Shown one piece after another: positions 7,014 through 16,156 of a stretch of 64,000 bases of DNA. The stretch's first letter is position 1, and each line of letters starts with the position of its first letter. The notes below the pieces were generated by a model. It was not told the DNA's origin. It worked only from the letters and a program-made list of their open reading frames with translations, and made no database searches. The translations under genes were made by a program, and so were the position numbers. This DNA is from Amnibacterium sp. CER49 (GTDB taxonomy: Bacteria > Actinomycetota > Actinomycetes > Actinomycetales > Microbacteriaceae). The stretch is from contig NZ_JARVWQ010000001.1 in the NCBI RefSeq assembly GCF_029846255.1, forward strand, positions 744,001-808,000, read 5' to 3'.

Positions 7014-9122
7014 TCAGCCGCAGGTGACCACGAGGTGCGGCCACTGGGCCGCGGTGGCGCTCTCCTTCGACTTGTAGGCGACCGCATCGGCGTTCGTCGT
7101 GGCGAGCTCGATGCTGTACGTGCCGTAGCCCGTGATGTAGGGCGTCACATCGACCGACTGCGCGGAGTTCAGCGCCACGGCGCCCGGGATGCTGCCGATC
7201 TTCGCGCCGGCGGCGGGCTTCGTGCTCCAGGTGATGCCCGTCTCGGTCCACGTGGTGTCGGCGACCGCGTAGAAGTCGCCGCCGTACACGGAGTCGTTGC
7301 CGGTGTCGGGTCCGACCGTGAGGTTCAGCACGGCCTTCGTCACGGTGCAGGCCGAGCTGCCCGACACCGTGAACTTGAGGAACGCGGCGGTGAGCGGCGA
7401 GCCGTCGGCGGTGAGGCGGGTGGCCGCGCCGTAGTTCGTGCTCGGGTTGGCCGACTGCACCGTGGCGTCGGCCGTCGGCGTGACGCTGATCGTCGTGCCC
7501 GTCGTGCCACCGGTCGTCGTGACCGTGGCGGACGCCTTCACCGACTCGTTGCCGGCCGCGTCGATCGCGCTCACCTGGTAGGTGTACGTCGTGCCCGCGG
7601 CGGCGGTGGTGTCGTTGTAGCCGAGCGTGGTGCCGCTCGTCGTGGTGAGCAGGGTGCCGCCGCGGTACACGCGGTAGCCGGTCACCCCCACGTTGTCCGT
7701 GCTCGCGGTCCACGACAGGTTGACCTGCGTGTTGCTGGCGACGGTCGCCTTGAAGGAGCCCGGGGTGCTCGGCGGCGTGGTGTCGCCGGTGCCGCCGCCG
7801 AGGTTGATGTCGGCGTGCCAGTACGTCTTCGTCGAGGTGTCGCCGGCGAGCACGATCAGGCCGGTGTTCCCGTTCACCGACTGCTTCGTCGTGGTGGCGT
7901 TGTTCATGTACTCGGTCGTCGTGCTCGTCTCGGCCGCGCTCCGGATGATCGGCGTGCCGTGCCCCGTCGCGAAGACCGGGTTCGTGAACGACGCGGTCTT
8001 GTCGTAGATCGTCTGGGCGTTCGTCGATGCGCAGCTGGTGCCCGTCGGCGCGCTCGAGAGCACGTGGATGATCGAGTGCTGCGTGTCGAGCATCACCTGC
8101 GGGCGGGTGTTGCAGTCGGCCAGCGTCGCGATCGTCGACTTGATCCAGCCGCTGGCCGGCGTGTACTCGACGAGCACGAGCAGCGGGTCGGTCGGCTTGC
8201 GGGTCGACGAGGCATCGGCGCTCGTCTTCACCGCGGCGAAGATGCGCCCGGCGCTGTCGCCGACGATCGACTTCAGGTTGAGGTGGTCGTCGGCGGAGTG
8301 GCTGCCCGTGAGTCCCGGGATCGGGCCGCCCGTCCACGTGGTGCGGGTGGCGCCGTCGGTGTGGGAGGCGAAGTAGACGGACTGCGTGAGCTCGTTGCTC
8401 CACATCAGGCCGATCTTGTTGCCGCCGTACTTGACGACGCTCGAGATGTCGTCGGGCGAGGGGTTCGAGCCCGTCACCGGCACGACGAACGGGGTGCCCC
8501 AGGTGGTGCCGCCGCTCGTGCCGTTGTTCAGGTAGACGGCGTTCGTGTAGCCGGAGGTCGCGTTGCCGGACACCTGCGTCCAGGTGGCCCAGATCGTGCC
8601 GGTCGAGTCCTCATCGATGGTCATCGACTCGCTCGACTGGGTGGTGATCGTCTTCGGGAAGCCCGTGTCAGGCGTGAAGCTCGAGGTCGCCGCGTTGAAC
8701 GTGTAGCGGGTCAGGTAGGCGGGCGCGCCGGACACGGAGGGCTTCGGGGCGGTGTCGGTCGAGTACGCGACCACATGCGAGGCGATGTAGAGGTGGGTGC
8801 CGTCCCAGAGGGCGTCGCCGAGGGTGTTGACCCGGCTGTCGATCTTCGTGCCCGTGTCGATCCACTTCTCGGTGGGACGGTCGAGCCGGAAGATGTGCCA
8901 GGTCTTCGAGACGGTGTCGAACATGTCGGCGAACCAGTAGCCGCCCGTGAACCACAGCTTGCTCTGCGGCTTGTCGGACGTCGCCGGGTAGGTGGCGCCG
9001 AGGTAGGACTGGTCCTTGAAGCCGAGGTCGCCGGTGGCGGCCGTCGCCGGGGTGGCGACGAGGCCGCCGGCGATCAGGGCACCGGCGGCGACGAGCGCGC
9101 CGAGGAGGCGTCGTGCACGCAT
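7014..9122 (-). CDS. secreted propeller-like, FN3 and CBM-like modular protein (paralog B)
   Basis: A 702-aa exported protein with the same domain order as its downstream neighbour: signal peptide (cleavage near ATA/ATG around residue 28), propeller-like region to about 445, FN3 domain (TPPSTPGSF, GYRVYRGG), and a C-terminal DNRLRE/CBM96-like module (PTADATVQSANPSTNYG). The ATG at 9122 is preceded by GAGGAA at 5 nt. The two proteins share long identical strings such as DEDSTG.IWATWTQVSGNA, so this is a tandem duplication. Differences are spread through the length, unlike the patchy pattern in the 39191/43002 pair. Expression is likely driven from 9123-9349, shared with the divergent kinase gene. 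Confidence 0.8.
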   Translation of the reverse strand: MRARRLLGALVAAGALIAGGLVATPATAATGDLGFKDQSYLGATYPATSDKPQSKLWFTGGYWFADMFDTVSKTWHIFRLDRPTEKWIDTGTKIDSRVNTLGDALWDGTHLYIASHVVAYSTDTAPKPSVSGAPAYLTRYTFNAATSSFTPDTGFPKTITTQSSESMTIDEDSTGTIWATWTQVSGNATSGYTNAVYLNNGTSGGTTWGTPFVVPVTGSNPSPDDISSVVKYGGNKIGLMWSNELTQSVYFASHTDGATRTTWTGGPIPGLTGSHSADDHLNLKSIVGDSAGRIFAAVKTSADASSTRKPTDPLLVLVEYTPASGWIKSTIATLADCNTRPQVMLDTQHSIIHVLSSAPTGTSCASTNAQTIYDKTASFTNPVFATGHGTPIIRSAAETSTTTEYMNNATTTKQSVNGNTGLIVLAGDTSTKTYWHADINLGGGTGDTTPPSTPGSFKATVASNTQVNLSWTASTDNVGVTGYRVYRGGTLLTTTSGTTLGYNDTTAAAGTTYTYQVSAIDAAGNESVKASATVTTTGGTTGTTISVTPTADATVQSANPSTNYGAATRLTADGSPLTAAFLKFTVSGSSACTVTKAVLNLTVGPDTGNDSVYGGDFYAVADTTWTETGITWSTKPAAGAKIGSIPGAVALNSAQSVDVTPYITGYGTYSIELATTNADAVAYKSKESATAAQWPHLVVTCG

Positions 9123-9231
9123 GAGGGTTCCTCGCGTTCTGCCGCACCAGCGGCGAGGAGGGATAAGAGGTTGTGAGATTACGTCCCCCCAACGGGGGCA
9201 TGGCGGGTCAAACTACCCCCGGTCGGGACCC

Positions 9232-9260
9232 TTGCCAATACGTACCGCCTCGGGTATGAC
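9232..9260 (+). promoter_or_regulatory. sigma-A type promoter of the kinase-like gene
   Basis: TTGCCA (9232-9237) and TATGAC (9255-9260) are separated by exactly 17 nt. The predicted transcript start is about 80 nt before the ATG at 9350. A CCCCC-N4-GGGGG dyad (9185-9198) lies upstream, between this promoter and the divergent gene. Confidence 0.55.
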
Positions 9261-9349
9261 TGCGGTGCCGGACTCTCGAGGACCTCTGGGCAGCGACGCT
9301 CGCGGCGCCCCGCCGCACCCGCCTCGGCCCGACCTGTTGGAGACCCCTC

Positions 9350-9949
9350 ATGCGCGTGCGCGGATACTGCGTCGCCCTGCTCGGCCCGGACGGCGCCGGC
9401 AAGACCACGGTGGGGCAGTCACTCGTCGCGGCCTACCCGGGCGAGGTCCTCTATCTCTACAGCGGCCTCTCCCCCGAGGCCGACCGCGACCACTGGCTGC
9501 GCAAGCTGCCGCGCGGGGGACGCATCCTGCGCCTCTCCCGCATCGTCACGAACGGGTTGAAGGCGCGCGCCGCGCTGCGCCGCGGCGCGCTGGTGCTGCT
9601 CGACCGCGCGCCGCAGGAGTTCCGGCTCGACGGCGGCCACCACGGCGCGGGGCTCGCGCTGCGCGTCGCCGCGCTGCGCCTGCTCGCGCCGAGCCCCGAC
9701 CTCGCGGTGCTGCTCGACGCGCCCGCCGAGGTGCTCTTCGCCCGCAAGGGCGAGCACACGGTCGAGATCCTCGAGCGCATGCGCGAGGGCTACCGCGGGC
9801 TGCTGCCGAGCTTCCCGGCCTCCGCCGTCGTCGACGTGCGGGCCGACCGCGAGGCGGTGCTCGCGGCCGTGATCCGCACGATCGACGCGCGGCGCTCCTC
9901 GGCCCGCAAGGGCGCTCAGCCCTCGAGCGCCGGCGCCGCCGCCTCGTAG
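9350..9949 (+). CDS. thymidylate-kinase-like P-loop kinase
   Basis: A 199-aa nucleotide-kinase-fold protein. GPDGAGKTT at 12-20 is a Walker A loop; DRAPQEF replaces the DRY/DRW motif of thymidylate kinases; LDAPAEVLFARKGEHT matches the Arg-bearing LID region. GGAG 7 nt before ATG 9350 fixes the start. Thymidylate kinase itself is a housekeeping gene elsewhere; copies inside polysaccharide loci form a divergent group of unknown substrate. The gene converges on the HprK-like gene and their 3' ends overlap by 34 bases (9916-9949). With two more kinase-fold genes and a flippase next door, phosphorylation of a sugar or lipid carrier is a reasonable guess only. Confidence 0.8.
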   Translation: MRVRGYCVALLGPDGAGKTTVGQSLVAAYPGEVLYLYSGLSPEADRDHWLRKLPRGGRILRLSRIVTNGLKARAALRRGALVLLDRAPQEFRLDGGHHGAGLALRVAALRLLAPSPDLAVLLDAPAEVLFARKGEHTVEILERMREGYRGLLPSFPASAVVDVRADREAVLAAVIRTIDARRSSARKGAQPSSAGAAAS

Positions 9950-11034
9950 AGGGCGTCGAGCCGCACCGGGTACGGGTGCCGCAGCTCGAACGCGGGCACG
10001 CCCTGCAGCGCGGCGGTGAGGATGCGCTGCTCGTCGACCGGCAGCCGCTCGAGCAGCGGGTTCGTGCGCCCCGGGAACGCGAACCGGAACTGCTGGTAGG
10101 CGGTCGTGAGGGCGCTGCGCTCGTAGTCGAGCGAGTGCACCATGCGCTGCGCGATGGCCGCACCGGAATCGGGAACGAGCTCGACGCCTCGATCGAGCGT
10201 CGCCACGGGCAGCACCACGCGTTGCAGCGGGACGCGGTCGGTGCGCACGCGGCCGTCGAACACGACCGCGGGATCGAGCTGCCCCGCGGCCTGCACGGGG
10301 TTGCCGCCCTCGGTCATCAGGCGCTGGAGCCGTCGGCGCACGGGCCCGGGCAGCCGCTCGGTGCCCGGCGCGGCCCGGTAGGCGCGGTGCGCCGCCCGCC
10401 ATGCGGCGATGCGGCGCTGCTGGCCCGCGTCGAGCTTCGACCAGTACTGCGGGTACTGCCGCAGGTGCCACTCCCACAGCGCCGTGCTCGCGATGCCCGC
10501 CATGGTCGCGGGGCTGCCGCCCACGATCGTCCACTCGTCGGCGACGAACTCGGCCCCGTGTGCCATGAACGGCAGCAGGGTCTCGGACTTGCCGCCCTTC
10601 TGCCAGCCGGCGACGAGCACGCCGACGCCGCGGTGCACGAACGACGCCGCATGCAGCAGCACCGCGTCGCGCTGGGCGAGGTGGAGGCCGAGCAGCGGCA
10701 CGAGCAGCGGCACGTGGCGCAGGCCCCGCTCGCAGACGAGCTCGGTGGCGGTGCCGGCAGCGGCGAGATCGATGCGGGCGCGAGCCCCGCCCGCGCCGAC
10801 GAGGTAGAAGTGCTCGTCGTCGTAGGCGGCGGCGCCGAGGCCGAGCAGGCGCAGCCGGCCCGCCTCGGGCAGCCGGTCGACGAAGGTGATGCGCAGGTCG
10901 GGCTCGCCGGCGGGTGCGGGCACCGGCGCGCGCAGCTCCTCCGTGATGTGCCGCAGAACACCGCCGGGAGCGCCCTCGGCGCGAACCCGCACGAGGCCGT
11001 GCACGTCCCAGTCGACCACCTGCGATGCGCTCAC
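9916..11034 (-). CDS. HprK-like P-loop kinase
   Basis: A 372-aa protein. Residues 143-151 read GWQKGGKSE, a Walker A loop embedded as in HPr kinase/PEP carboxykinase-like proteins, followed by VADEWTIVGG, which fits the Walker B position. The GTG start at 11034 overlaps the TGA of the upstream gene (GTGA), so translation is coupled. Homologous HprK-like kinases occur in exopolysaccharide loci of other phyla, with no HPr substrate nearby; their target is unsettled. No PTS genes are seen here, so classical HPr control is unlikely. It forms an operon with 11031-12647 and the flippase 12647-14122. Confidence 0.75.
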   Translation of the reverse strand: MSASQVVDWDVHGLVRVRAEGAPGGVLRHITEELRAPVPAPAGEPDLRITFVDRLPEAGRLRLLGLGAAAYDDEHFYLVGAGGARARIDLAAAGTATELVCERGLRHVPLLVPLLGLHLAQRDAVLLHAASFVHRGVGVLVAGWQKGGKSETLLPFMAHGAEFVADEWTIVGGSPATMAGIASTALWEWHLRQYPQYWSKLDAGQQRRIAAWRAAHRAYRAAPGTERLPGPVRRRLQRLMTEGGNPVQAAGQLDPAVVFDGRVRTDRVPLQRVVLPVATLDRGVELVPDSGAAIAQRMVHSLDYERSALTTAYQQFRFAFPGRTNPLLERLPVDEQRILTAALQGVPAFELRHPYPVRLDALYEAAAPALEG

Positions 11035-12647
11035 GAGACCACCCCTCCCAGCCGGCCCTGCTCGAGCAGCAGCAGCGCGTGACGCCAGAGGGCGAGCTCG
11101 CGGGAGGCGGCGACCGAGGCGGCCACATCGGCGGCCGGCTCGGTGGGGTCGCCGTGCTGCGGCACGAGCCGGACCGCCAGGGTCGCGGCGGTGCGGGTCC
11201 ACGCGGTGAGCACGAGCGCGCCCCACAGCTCCTGGTCGACGCCGCGGTCGGCGAGGTGCCCGCGCAGCACGGGCACGGCCCAGCCCTGGCCCCCCGTCCA
11301 CGCGGTGTCGAACGCGCGGGTGATGCTGTCGGGGTCGTCGTCGTCGGCGCCCGTGCGCGCCTCGGCGAGGAACTGCGCGTAGAAGACGAGGTCGTGGCCG
11401 GGCACTCCCCGCTGCGAGGAGCGCTCCCAGTCGATGATGCCGAGCGGCTCGTCCGGGCGCTGCCCGAGCAGCAGGTTGGGGTAGGCGAGGTCGGCGTGCT
11501 CGAGCACGGCGGGCAGCCGCCGCGAGCGCAGCGGCTGGAGCGCAGCATGGGTGCGGGCGGCGAGCTCGCCGATCTGCCCGTCGAGCCCGGCGACGCCCGC
11601 GAGCCGCTCGAGCGGCTCGGCGACGGCGGCCTCGTACCAGCCGTCGTTGTCGGCGGCGCCGACCGTGACGGGCAGCGCGGCGATGAAGGAGCGGCCGAGC
11701 TCGAGCGCCGCGGCGAAGTCGCGCCGCACGACGGCGGGGCTGAGCGGCTTGCCCGTGACCATGGACTGCGCCAGGGCGCAGCCGGCCTCGGAGCGCACGA
11801 CGCCGAGCACCGCGGGGATGCGCGGGCCGGCCGGCCCCAGTGCATCCGCGACGCGGCGGAGCACGGCGGCCTCGTCGTCGAGCGACGCCTCGTCGCCCGC
11901 GCGGCGCGGCGACTTGAGCACGGCCGCAGGGCGGGCGTCGCCGCGCTCGTGGACGAAGGCGATGACGTACCGGGAGGTGGGCTCGCGCGGGGTGAGCAGC
12001 AACGACTCGAACCCGCGGTCGGCGGGGAGGGCCTGGGCCGCGAGCTGCTCGAGCACGGTCGCCGTGCCCCGCGCCGCTCCCCCATCGGGCCGGCGGGCGA
12101 GCACGCTGCCCTCGGGGGCGACGCGGTCGAGGAGGCGCAGGTCGAGCGCGGTGCGCCCCGCGAGCGCGCGCAGGTGTCCGGCGCGCGACCCCTCGTGCGC
12201 GCCGAGCACCCGCCGGAGGGCGGCCCGGGAGTCGAGCGAGACGATGCGGGTCGCCGAGGCGAGGTCGCGGAGGTGCCAGTGGACGCGCACCGATTCGAGT
12301 CCGGCCGTGACGAACGCCCGCCGCCAGGCGGCGAGCGAGCGGCGGCCCCGCCCGGCGCTGCGGCGCGGGCGGACCTCGGCGTACACCCAGCCCCCGGGAC
12401 GGCACGCGACGACGGCGTGGCGCAGGTCGTCGTCGTCGGGGTCGGCGAGCACGACGAGCCCGGCGGAACCGTCGGGAGTGTCGGCGAGGGCCGTGACCGC
12501 CCCGAGCGCGCCGATCGCCTCGGCGAGGTCGCCGGCCGGACGGCCGCCGAGCGCGATCGGTGTCGCGACCGCCCCCGGCAGCAGGAAACGGAAGTCGAGC
12601 CGCTGCCACTGCTGCAGTGACACGACGGGCGAGGTCGGTGCCGACAT
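11031..12647 (-). CDS. APH-family phosphotransferase with methyltransferase-like N-terminus
   Basis: A 538-aa two-part protein. The C-terminal part has the aminoglycoside-phosphotransferase/choline-kinase signature: HADLAYPN at 384-391 (catalytic Asp, metal-binding Asn) and IDWE at 405-408. The N-terminal 200 residues (RLDFRFLLPG near residue 17) resemble class I methyltransferases but lack a clear Gly-rich SAM loop, so this half is probably not catalytic. ATG 12647 shares one base with the TGA of the flippase gene, indicating coupling. Likely role: ATP-dependent phosphorylation of a small molecule or glycan, by analogy with sugar and choline kinases of this fold; substrate unknown. Confidence 0.75.
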   Translation of the reverse strand: MSAPTSPVVSLQQWQRLDFRFLLPGAVATPIALGGRPAGDLAEAIGALGAVTALADTPDGSAGLVVLADPDDDDLRHAVVACRPGGWVYAEVRPRRSAGRGRRSLAAWRRAFVTAGLESVRVHWHLRDLASATRIVSLDSRAALRRVLGAHEGSRAGHLRALAGRTALDLRLLDRVAPEGSVLARRPDGGAARGTATVLEQLAAQALPADRGFESLLLTPREPTSRYVIAFVHERGDARPAAVLKSPRRAGDEASLDDEAAVLRRVADALGPAGPRIPAVLGVVRSEAGCALAQSMVTGKPLSPAVVRRDFAAALELGRSFIAALPVTVGAADNDGWYEAAVAEPLERLAGVAGLDGQIGELAARTHAALQPLRSRRLPAVLEHADLAYPNLLLGQRPDEPLGIIDWERSSQRGVPGHDLVFYAQFLAEARTGADDDDPDSITRAFDTAWTGGQGWAVPVLRGHLADRGVDQELWGALVLTAWTRTAATLAVRLVPQHGDPTEPAADVAASVAASRELALWRHALLLLEQGRLGGVVS

Positions 12648-14122
12648 CAGGTGCGCGCGGTCCGGCGGCGGAACAGGGCGAGCGTCTCGAGCAGGAACGG
12701 CCGCTGCACGATCGCGAGCGCGCCGACGGCCGCGCACGCGGCGACCACCACCGCGAGCACGAGGAGCAGCGGCGCCGGCAGCGGCAGCAGCCCCACGGCG
12801 CCGGCCGCCACGGCGACGGCGACGCCCGCGGCGAGCGACGGCAGGAGCGCCTTCAGCATCGCGCCGGGCCGCAGCTGCATGACCCGCAGCGCGACCCCCT
12901 GCATGAGCAGCGCGAACACCGCAGCCATGACGAACTGCATCCAGGCGACGCCGGTGATGCCCCAGCGGGTGGCGAGCACGAGGGCCGGCACCAGCACGGC
13001 GAGGCGCACCACGGAGATGCCGACCGAGAGCCCCGGACGTCCGAGCGCCTTGTAGACCTCGTTCGCGCCGCCGCCGACGGTGCGGACCGCGGCGTAGAGG
13101 GCGAGCGCGACGAGCGGGGCCGCGGCGAGCGTCCAGTGGGGGCCGAACACCACTGCGATCGCGATCGGTGCGACCACGGCGAGGCCGACGCCGGCGCTGA
13201 CCCCGTAGAGCGACTGGATGCCGAAGCTGAACACGTAGCCGCGCCGCAGTCGGTCGGGATCGTCGCGGGCGCGCGTGTAGAGCGGGAACGTGACGTTCGT
13301 GATGACGAAGAACACGTTGAGGATCGCGAGCTCGGGCAGCTTGAACGCGAGCGTGTAGTACGCGAGCGACGTCTCGCCCAGCAGCTTGCCGACGATGAGG
13401 TAGTCGACGTCGAAGATCGCGCGCGAGAGGAAGGTGGCGCCCGCCACCGGGAAGCCGAACGCGACGACCTCGCGCACGTCGGCGAGGCTGGTGCGCCAGA
13501 GCCGGAGTCCCGGGCGCTGCGGCAGCGCGATCCATCCCGCGACGAGGTACATGGTCGAGCCCGCGAAGTTGCCCCAGGCGATCGACCACGCGCCGAAGCC
13601 GAGCACGGCGAGCCCGATGGCGACGCCGGCGACCGTGACGGCCTGCGCGGTGCGGGCGATGGTGATGCGGGAGAAGCGCAGCTCGCGCCGCAGCAGCGAC
13701 TCGGGCACCGAGTTGAGGGCCGACGGGATGAGCGAGAGCGCGCAGAGGCGCACGAGCGGCGCCAGGTGCGGCGATGCGAAGAACGAGGCCGCGAGCGGCG
13801 CGGCCAGCACGCCGAGCACGGCGAGGGCGACCCCCGTGCCGAGTGCGCTGAGGATCGCCGCGTTGACGATCGACTCACGCCGTGGGATGTAGACGAGCGC
13901 CTGGCCGACACCGGCGTCGGCGAGGGTCTGCACGTAGCCGACGACCACCACCGCGAGGGTGACGAGCCCGAACTCGCTGGGCGCCAGGATGCGCGCCAGC
14001 ACGATCGTGCTGAGCATGATGCCCGACTTCGACGCCAGGAACGCGACGCCCTGGTACAGGGCGCCCTTCGCGCCTGCGCGCCGCAGATCGGTCCTCGGCG
14101 GGCTCTGCTGATCGGTCGACAC
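12647..14122 (-). CDS. Wzx-type oligosaccharide flippase (MOP superfamily), set 1
   Basis: A 491-aa polytopic membrane protein with about 12-14 hydrophobic helices. The N-terminus GVAFLASKSGIMLSTIVLARILAPSEFGLV (split here as GVAFLASKSG and LARILAPSEFG) is the standard opening of the polysaccharide transport family; LRRELRFSRI and NVTFPLYTR also fit. It would move undecaprenyl-linked repeat units across the membrane. The GTG at 14122 is chosen because GGAG lies 7 nt upstream. It heads an operon with the APH-like and HprK-like genes. A second flippase, 47949-49496, is only distantly similar, so the locus may export two glycans. Confidence 0.9.
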   Translation of the reverse strand: MSTDQQSPPRTDLRRAGAKGALYQGVAFLASKSGIMLSTIVLARILAPSEFGLVTLAVVVVGYVQTLADAGVGQALVYIPRRESIVNAAILSALGTGVALAVLGVLAAPLAASFFASPHLAPLVRLCALSLIPSALNSVPESLLRRELRFSRITIARTAQAVTVAGVAIGLAVLGFGAWSIAWGNFAGSTMYLVAGWIALPQRPGLRLWRTSLADVREVVAFGFPVAGATFLSRAIFDVDYLIVGKLLGETSLAYYTLAFKLPELAILNVFFVITNVTFPLYTRARDDPDRLRRGYVFSFGIQSLYGVSAGVGLAVVAPIAIAVVFGPHWTLAAAPLVALALYAAVRTVGGGANEVYKALGRPGLSVGISVVRLAVLVPALVLATRWGITGVAWMQFVMAAVFALLMQGVALRVMQLRPGAMLKALLPSLAAGVAVAVAAGAVGLLPLPAPLLLVLAVVVAACAAVGALAIVQRPFLLETLALFRRRTART

Positions 14123-14269
14123 GCATCTTCTCCGGGAACGAGGCAAGCCGACGCGCGTCCGAGTGGGTGCTGGGACCTGTGCCTTCGACGATCCTACCGG
14201 CGTGCCGTCAGGCTACACGGCCCCGTTCTTCCGGGCGAGGTTGTCCACAGCCCCGGTGCGCGGCCTGCG

Positions 14270-16015
14270 CTACGGCTTCACCCGCAGGATGGTGACCGAT
14301 CCGTCCACCGGCAGCGTCACGCTCGACGTCGCGGAGGAGCTGAGCGTGCTGGTCCTGCCCGTCGCGGTGTCGTACGCCTCGACCGAGGCCGGGACCCCGA
14401 GCTTCACGGTCGCGGTCGCGCTCGGGCTCGAGCCGTCCGCGGCGAGGGCCTCCATGCGCCAGATCGCGATGTCGGTGGAGCCGTCGGCCCGCGCGATCGG
14501 CATCGAGTACACGTCCGACGGCTGGCCCGACAGGGAGTACTGCACCGGGGCGCCGGCGGTCGTGCCGCTGTCCTGCAGGCGGCCGATGAGGCCCTTCAGC
14601 TGGATGTACGACGGCTTCGCGCGCTGCTTCCACGTGCCCGGCACGACCGCGTCGCCGGACACCGCGACGAGCCCGAAGTGCATCTCGCGGTTCGTCATGG
14701 CCGGCTCGGGGCGCTGGTCGAACAGCTCGTAGATGTAGCTGCGCGAGACGCCGTGGGTGCGGTTCCAGAGCAGGGCGCGGATCAGGTAGGGGGCCTGCTG
14801 CGCCTCGGTGACGCCGCCGCGGGTGTTCAGCGCGTCGTGCCAGCCGAGCTCGGTGGCCTGCAGGGTCGAGCCGGTCGACGAGTGGGTGCTGTCCGCCGAC
14901 CAGGCGCCGATCACGCTGTCCGCCTCGGGCAGCCGTGTGCCCGCGTAGGGGTGGATGTTGCGCGCCTCGCCGAGGATCGCCGACCGGAAGCCCGCGTAGC
15001 TGCCGGGCTGCGCCATCGACGGACCGAGCACCGGGATGCCCGTCGGCGCGAGGGCGCGCCCGTACTCGGCGTCGAACCGCTGCAGGTCGCTCGCCCAGGT
15101 GCTGCCGCCGTTCGCGTCCCACTCGTTCGGCATCTCGAGCTGGGCGACCTTGCCCTTGTACATGCCGTTGGTGACGGCCTGCACGAGCTGTGCGCTCTGG
15201 CCCGTGGAGTAGGTGCTCCAGCGGCCGTCGGGGGTGCCCACCACGGCGTCGAGCTTGATGCCGGACGCCGCGAGGCCGTTCACGAACGAGGTCGCGGCGG
15301 GGGTGGCGGAGGTCATGATGCGGGTGCGGACGTTCTTGATGCCCAGGTCCTGCAGGGCGTTCAGCGTGACCTGCGCCGAGCCGTTCTGCACGTAGGTCGT
15401 GTCCGTGTAGTTCGGGTGGATGTTCACGCCGATGCTGTCGATCAGCTGCGCGTCCGTCAGCGTGCCGGTCGAGGCGACGCCGGTGCCGACTCCCGGCGGC
15501 TGCACCGCCGGCGAGGACGGGGCCCCCGTCGACGCGCTCGGGGTGGACGAGGCGCTGCTGCTCGCCGAGGTCGACGGGGTGCCGGCGGCGGAGGCCGTCG
15601 TCGACGCGGGCGCGCGCACCGGGCCGGCGTGCTTGCCGCTCCTCGCCACGGTGGTGCCGGAGTGGCGCCCCTCCTCCTGCTCGCCCTCGGCGGCGTCGTC
15701 GCTGCCCTTCGGCGCCTTCACGACGAGCGGCGAGTGGATCGTCTGCAGGATCGCCCGGATCGGCCCCGGGGCGAACGCGTTCGCGCTCGTCGACGTGAGC
15801 ACCCCGGTCACGCCGATCGCCACGGTGGCGAACACGCCGACCGGCAGGAGCAGCGGCCCCCGGCGCTTCGGGCGCGGTGCGGCGTGGCGGGAACGGACGG
15901 AGGCGGACGATCCGGAGCGAGGCACCCGGTGAAGATAGGTGTCCCCCGGAAGGGGGCCAGGAAGGCGCGCGGCGAGTCGCAGATCCCACCCAAGAGGATG
16001 TGATACGTCGCTCAT
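14270..16015 (-). CDS. membrane-anchored glycoside hydrolase-like protein (clan A type)
   Basis: A 581-aa type II membrane protein: cytoplasmic N-terminus, one helix at about 54-75, a Ser/Ala/Thr-rich linker (about 100-190) and an extracellular TIM-barrel-like domain. LEMPNE places a candidate acid/base Glu at 298, and LQATELGW a candidate nucleophile Glu at 389, in the order and spacing of clan A retaining glycosidases. The start at 16015 has GGGAG 7 nt upstream, but a CCCCC-N4-GGGGG dyad (15943-15956) lies inside the first codons and an in-frame GTG (codon 31) follows it, so a shorter start is possible. It may trim or release the polymer made by neighbouring genes. Confidence 0.75.
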   Translation of the reverse strand: MSDVSHPLGWDLRLAARLPGPLPGDTYLHRVPRSGSSASVRSRHAAPRPKRRGPLLLPVGVFATVAIGVTGVLTSTSANAFAPGPIRAILQTIHSPLVVKAPKGSDDAAEGEQEEGRHSGTTVARSGKHAGPVRAPASTTASAAGTPSTSASSSASSTPSASTGAPSSPAVQPPGVGTGVASTGTLTDAQLIDSIGVNIHPNYTDTTYVQNGSAQVTLNALQDLGIKNVRTRIMTSATPAATSFVNGLAASGIKLDAVVGTPDGRWSTYSTGQSAQLVQAVTNGMYKGKVAQLEMPNEWDANGGSTWASDLQRFDAEYGRALAPTGIPVLGPSMAQPGSYAGFRSAILGEARNIHPYAGTRLPEADSVIGAWSADSTHSSTGSTLQATELGWHDALNTRGGVTEAQQAPYLIRALLWNRTHGVSRSYIYELFDQRPEPAMTNREMHFGLVAVSGDAVVPGTWKQRAKPSYIQLKGLIGRLQDSGTTAGAPVQYSLSGQPSDVYSMPIARADGSTDIAIWRMEALAADGSSPSATATVKLGVPASVEAYDTATGRTSTLSSSATSSVTLPVDGSVTILRVKP

Positions 16016-16156
16016 CGGCCGACTCCCGCGCGCGAGCGCAGGAGGCCGGACGGCCAGGACGCGGCTCGCAGCCCTGTCTTCCCCGCGAGGGGATCCGTTC
16101 AGCGTATTGCGGAGCCCCGCGAGCGCAATCGGCCGTTGCGTACCCGGGGCGAGGGC

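Noticed and set aside
5502-9176. Two very long plus-strand frames opposite the secreted paralogs
   Set aside because: Composition of Arg, Gly, Val and Asp in simple alternation is the antisense image of Thr/Ser/Ala-rich coding DNA; no SD or motif.
9419-12085. 888-codon minus-strand frame across three genes
   Set aside because: Frame-shifted shadow of the kinase-like genes; the alternate frames show P-loop, HADLAYPN and IDWE motifs.
12560-16003. 1147-codon plus-strand frame
   Set aside because: Antisense to the flippase and glycosidase-like genes; highly repetitive Arg/Glu/Gly content and no domain.
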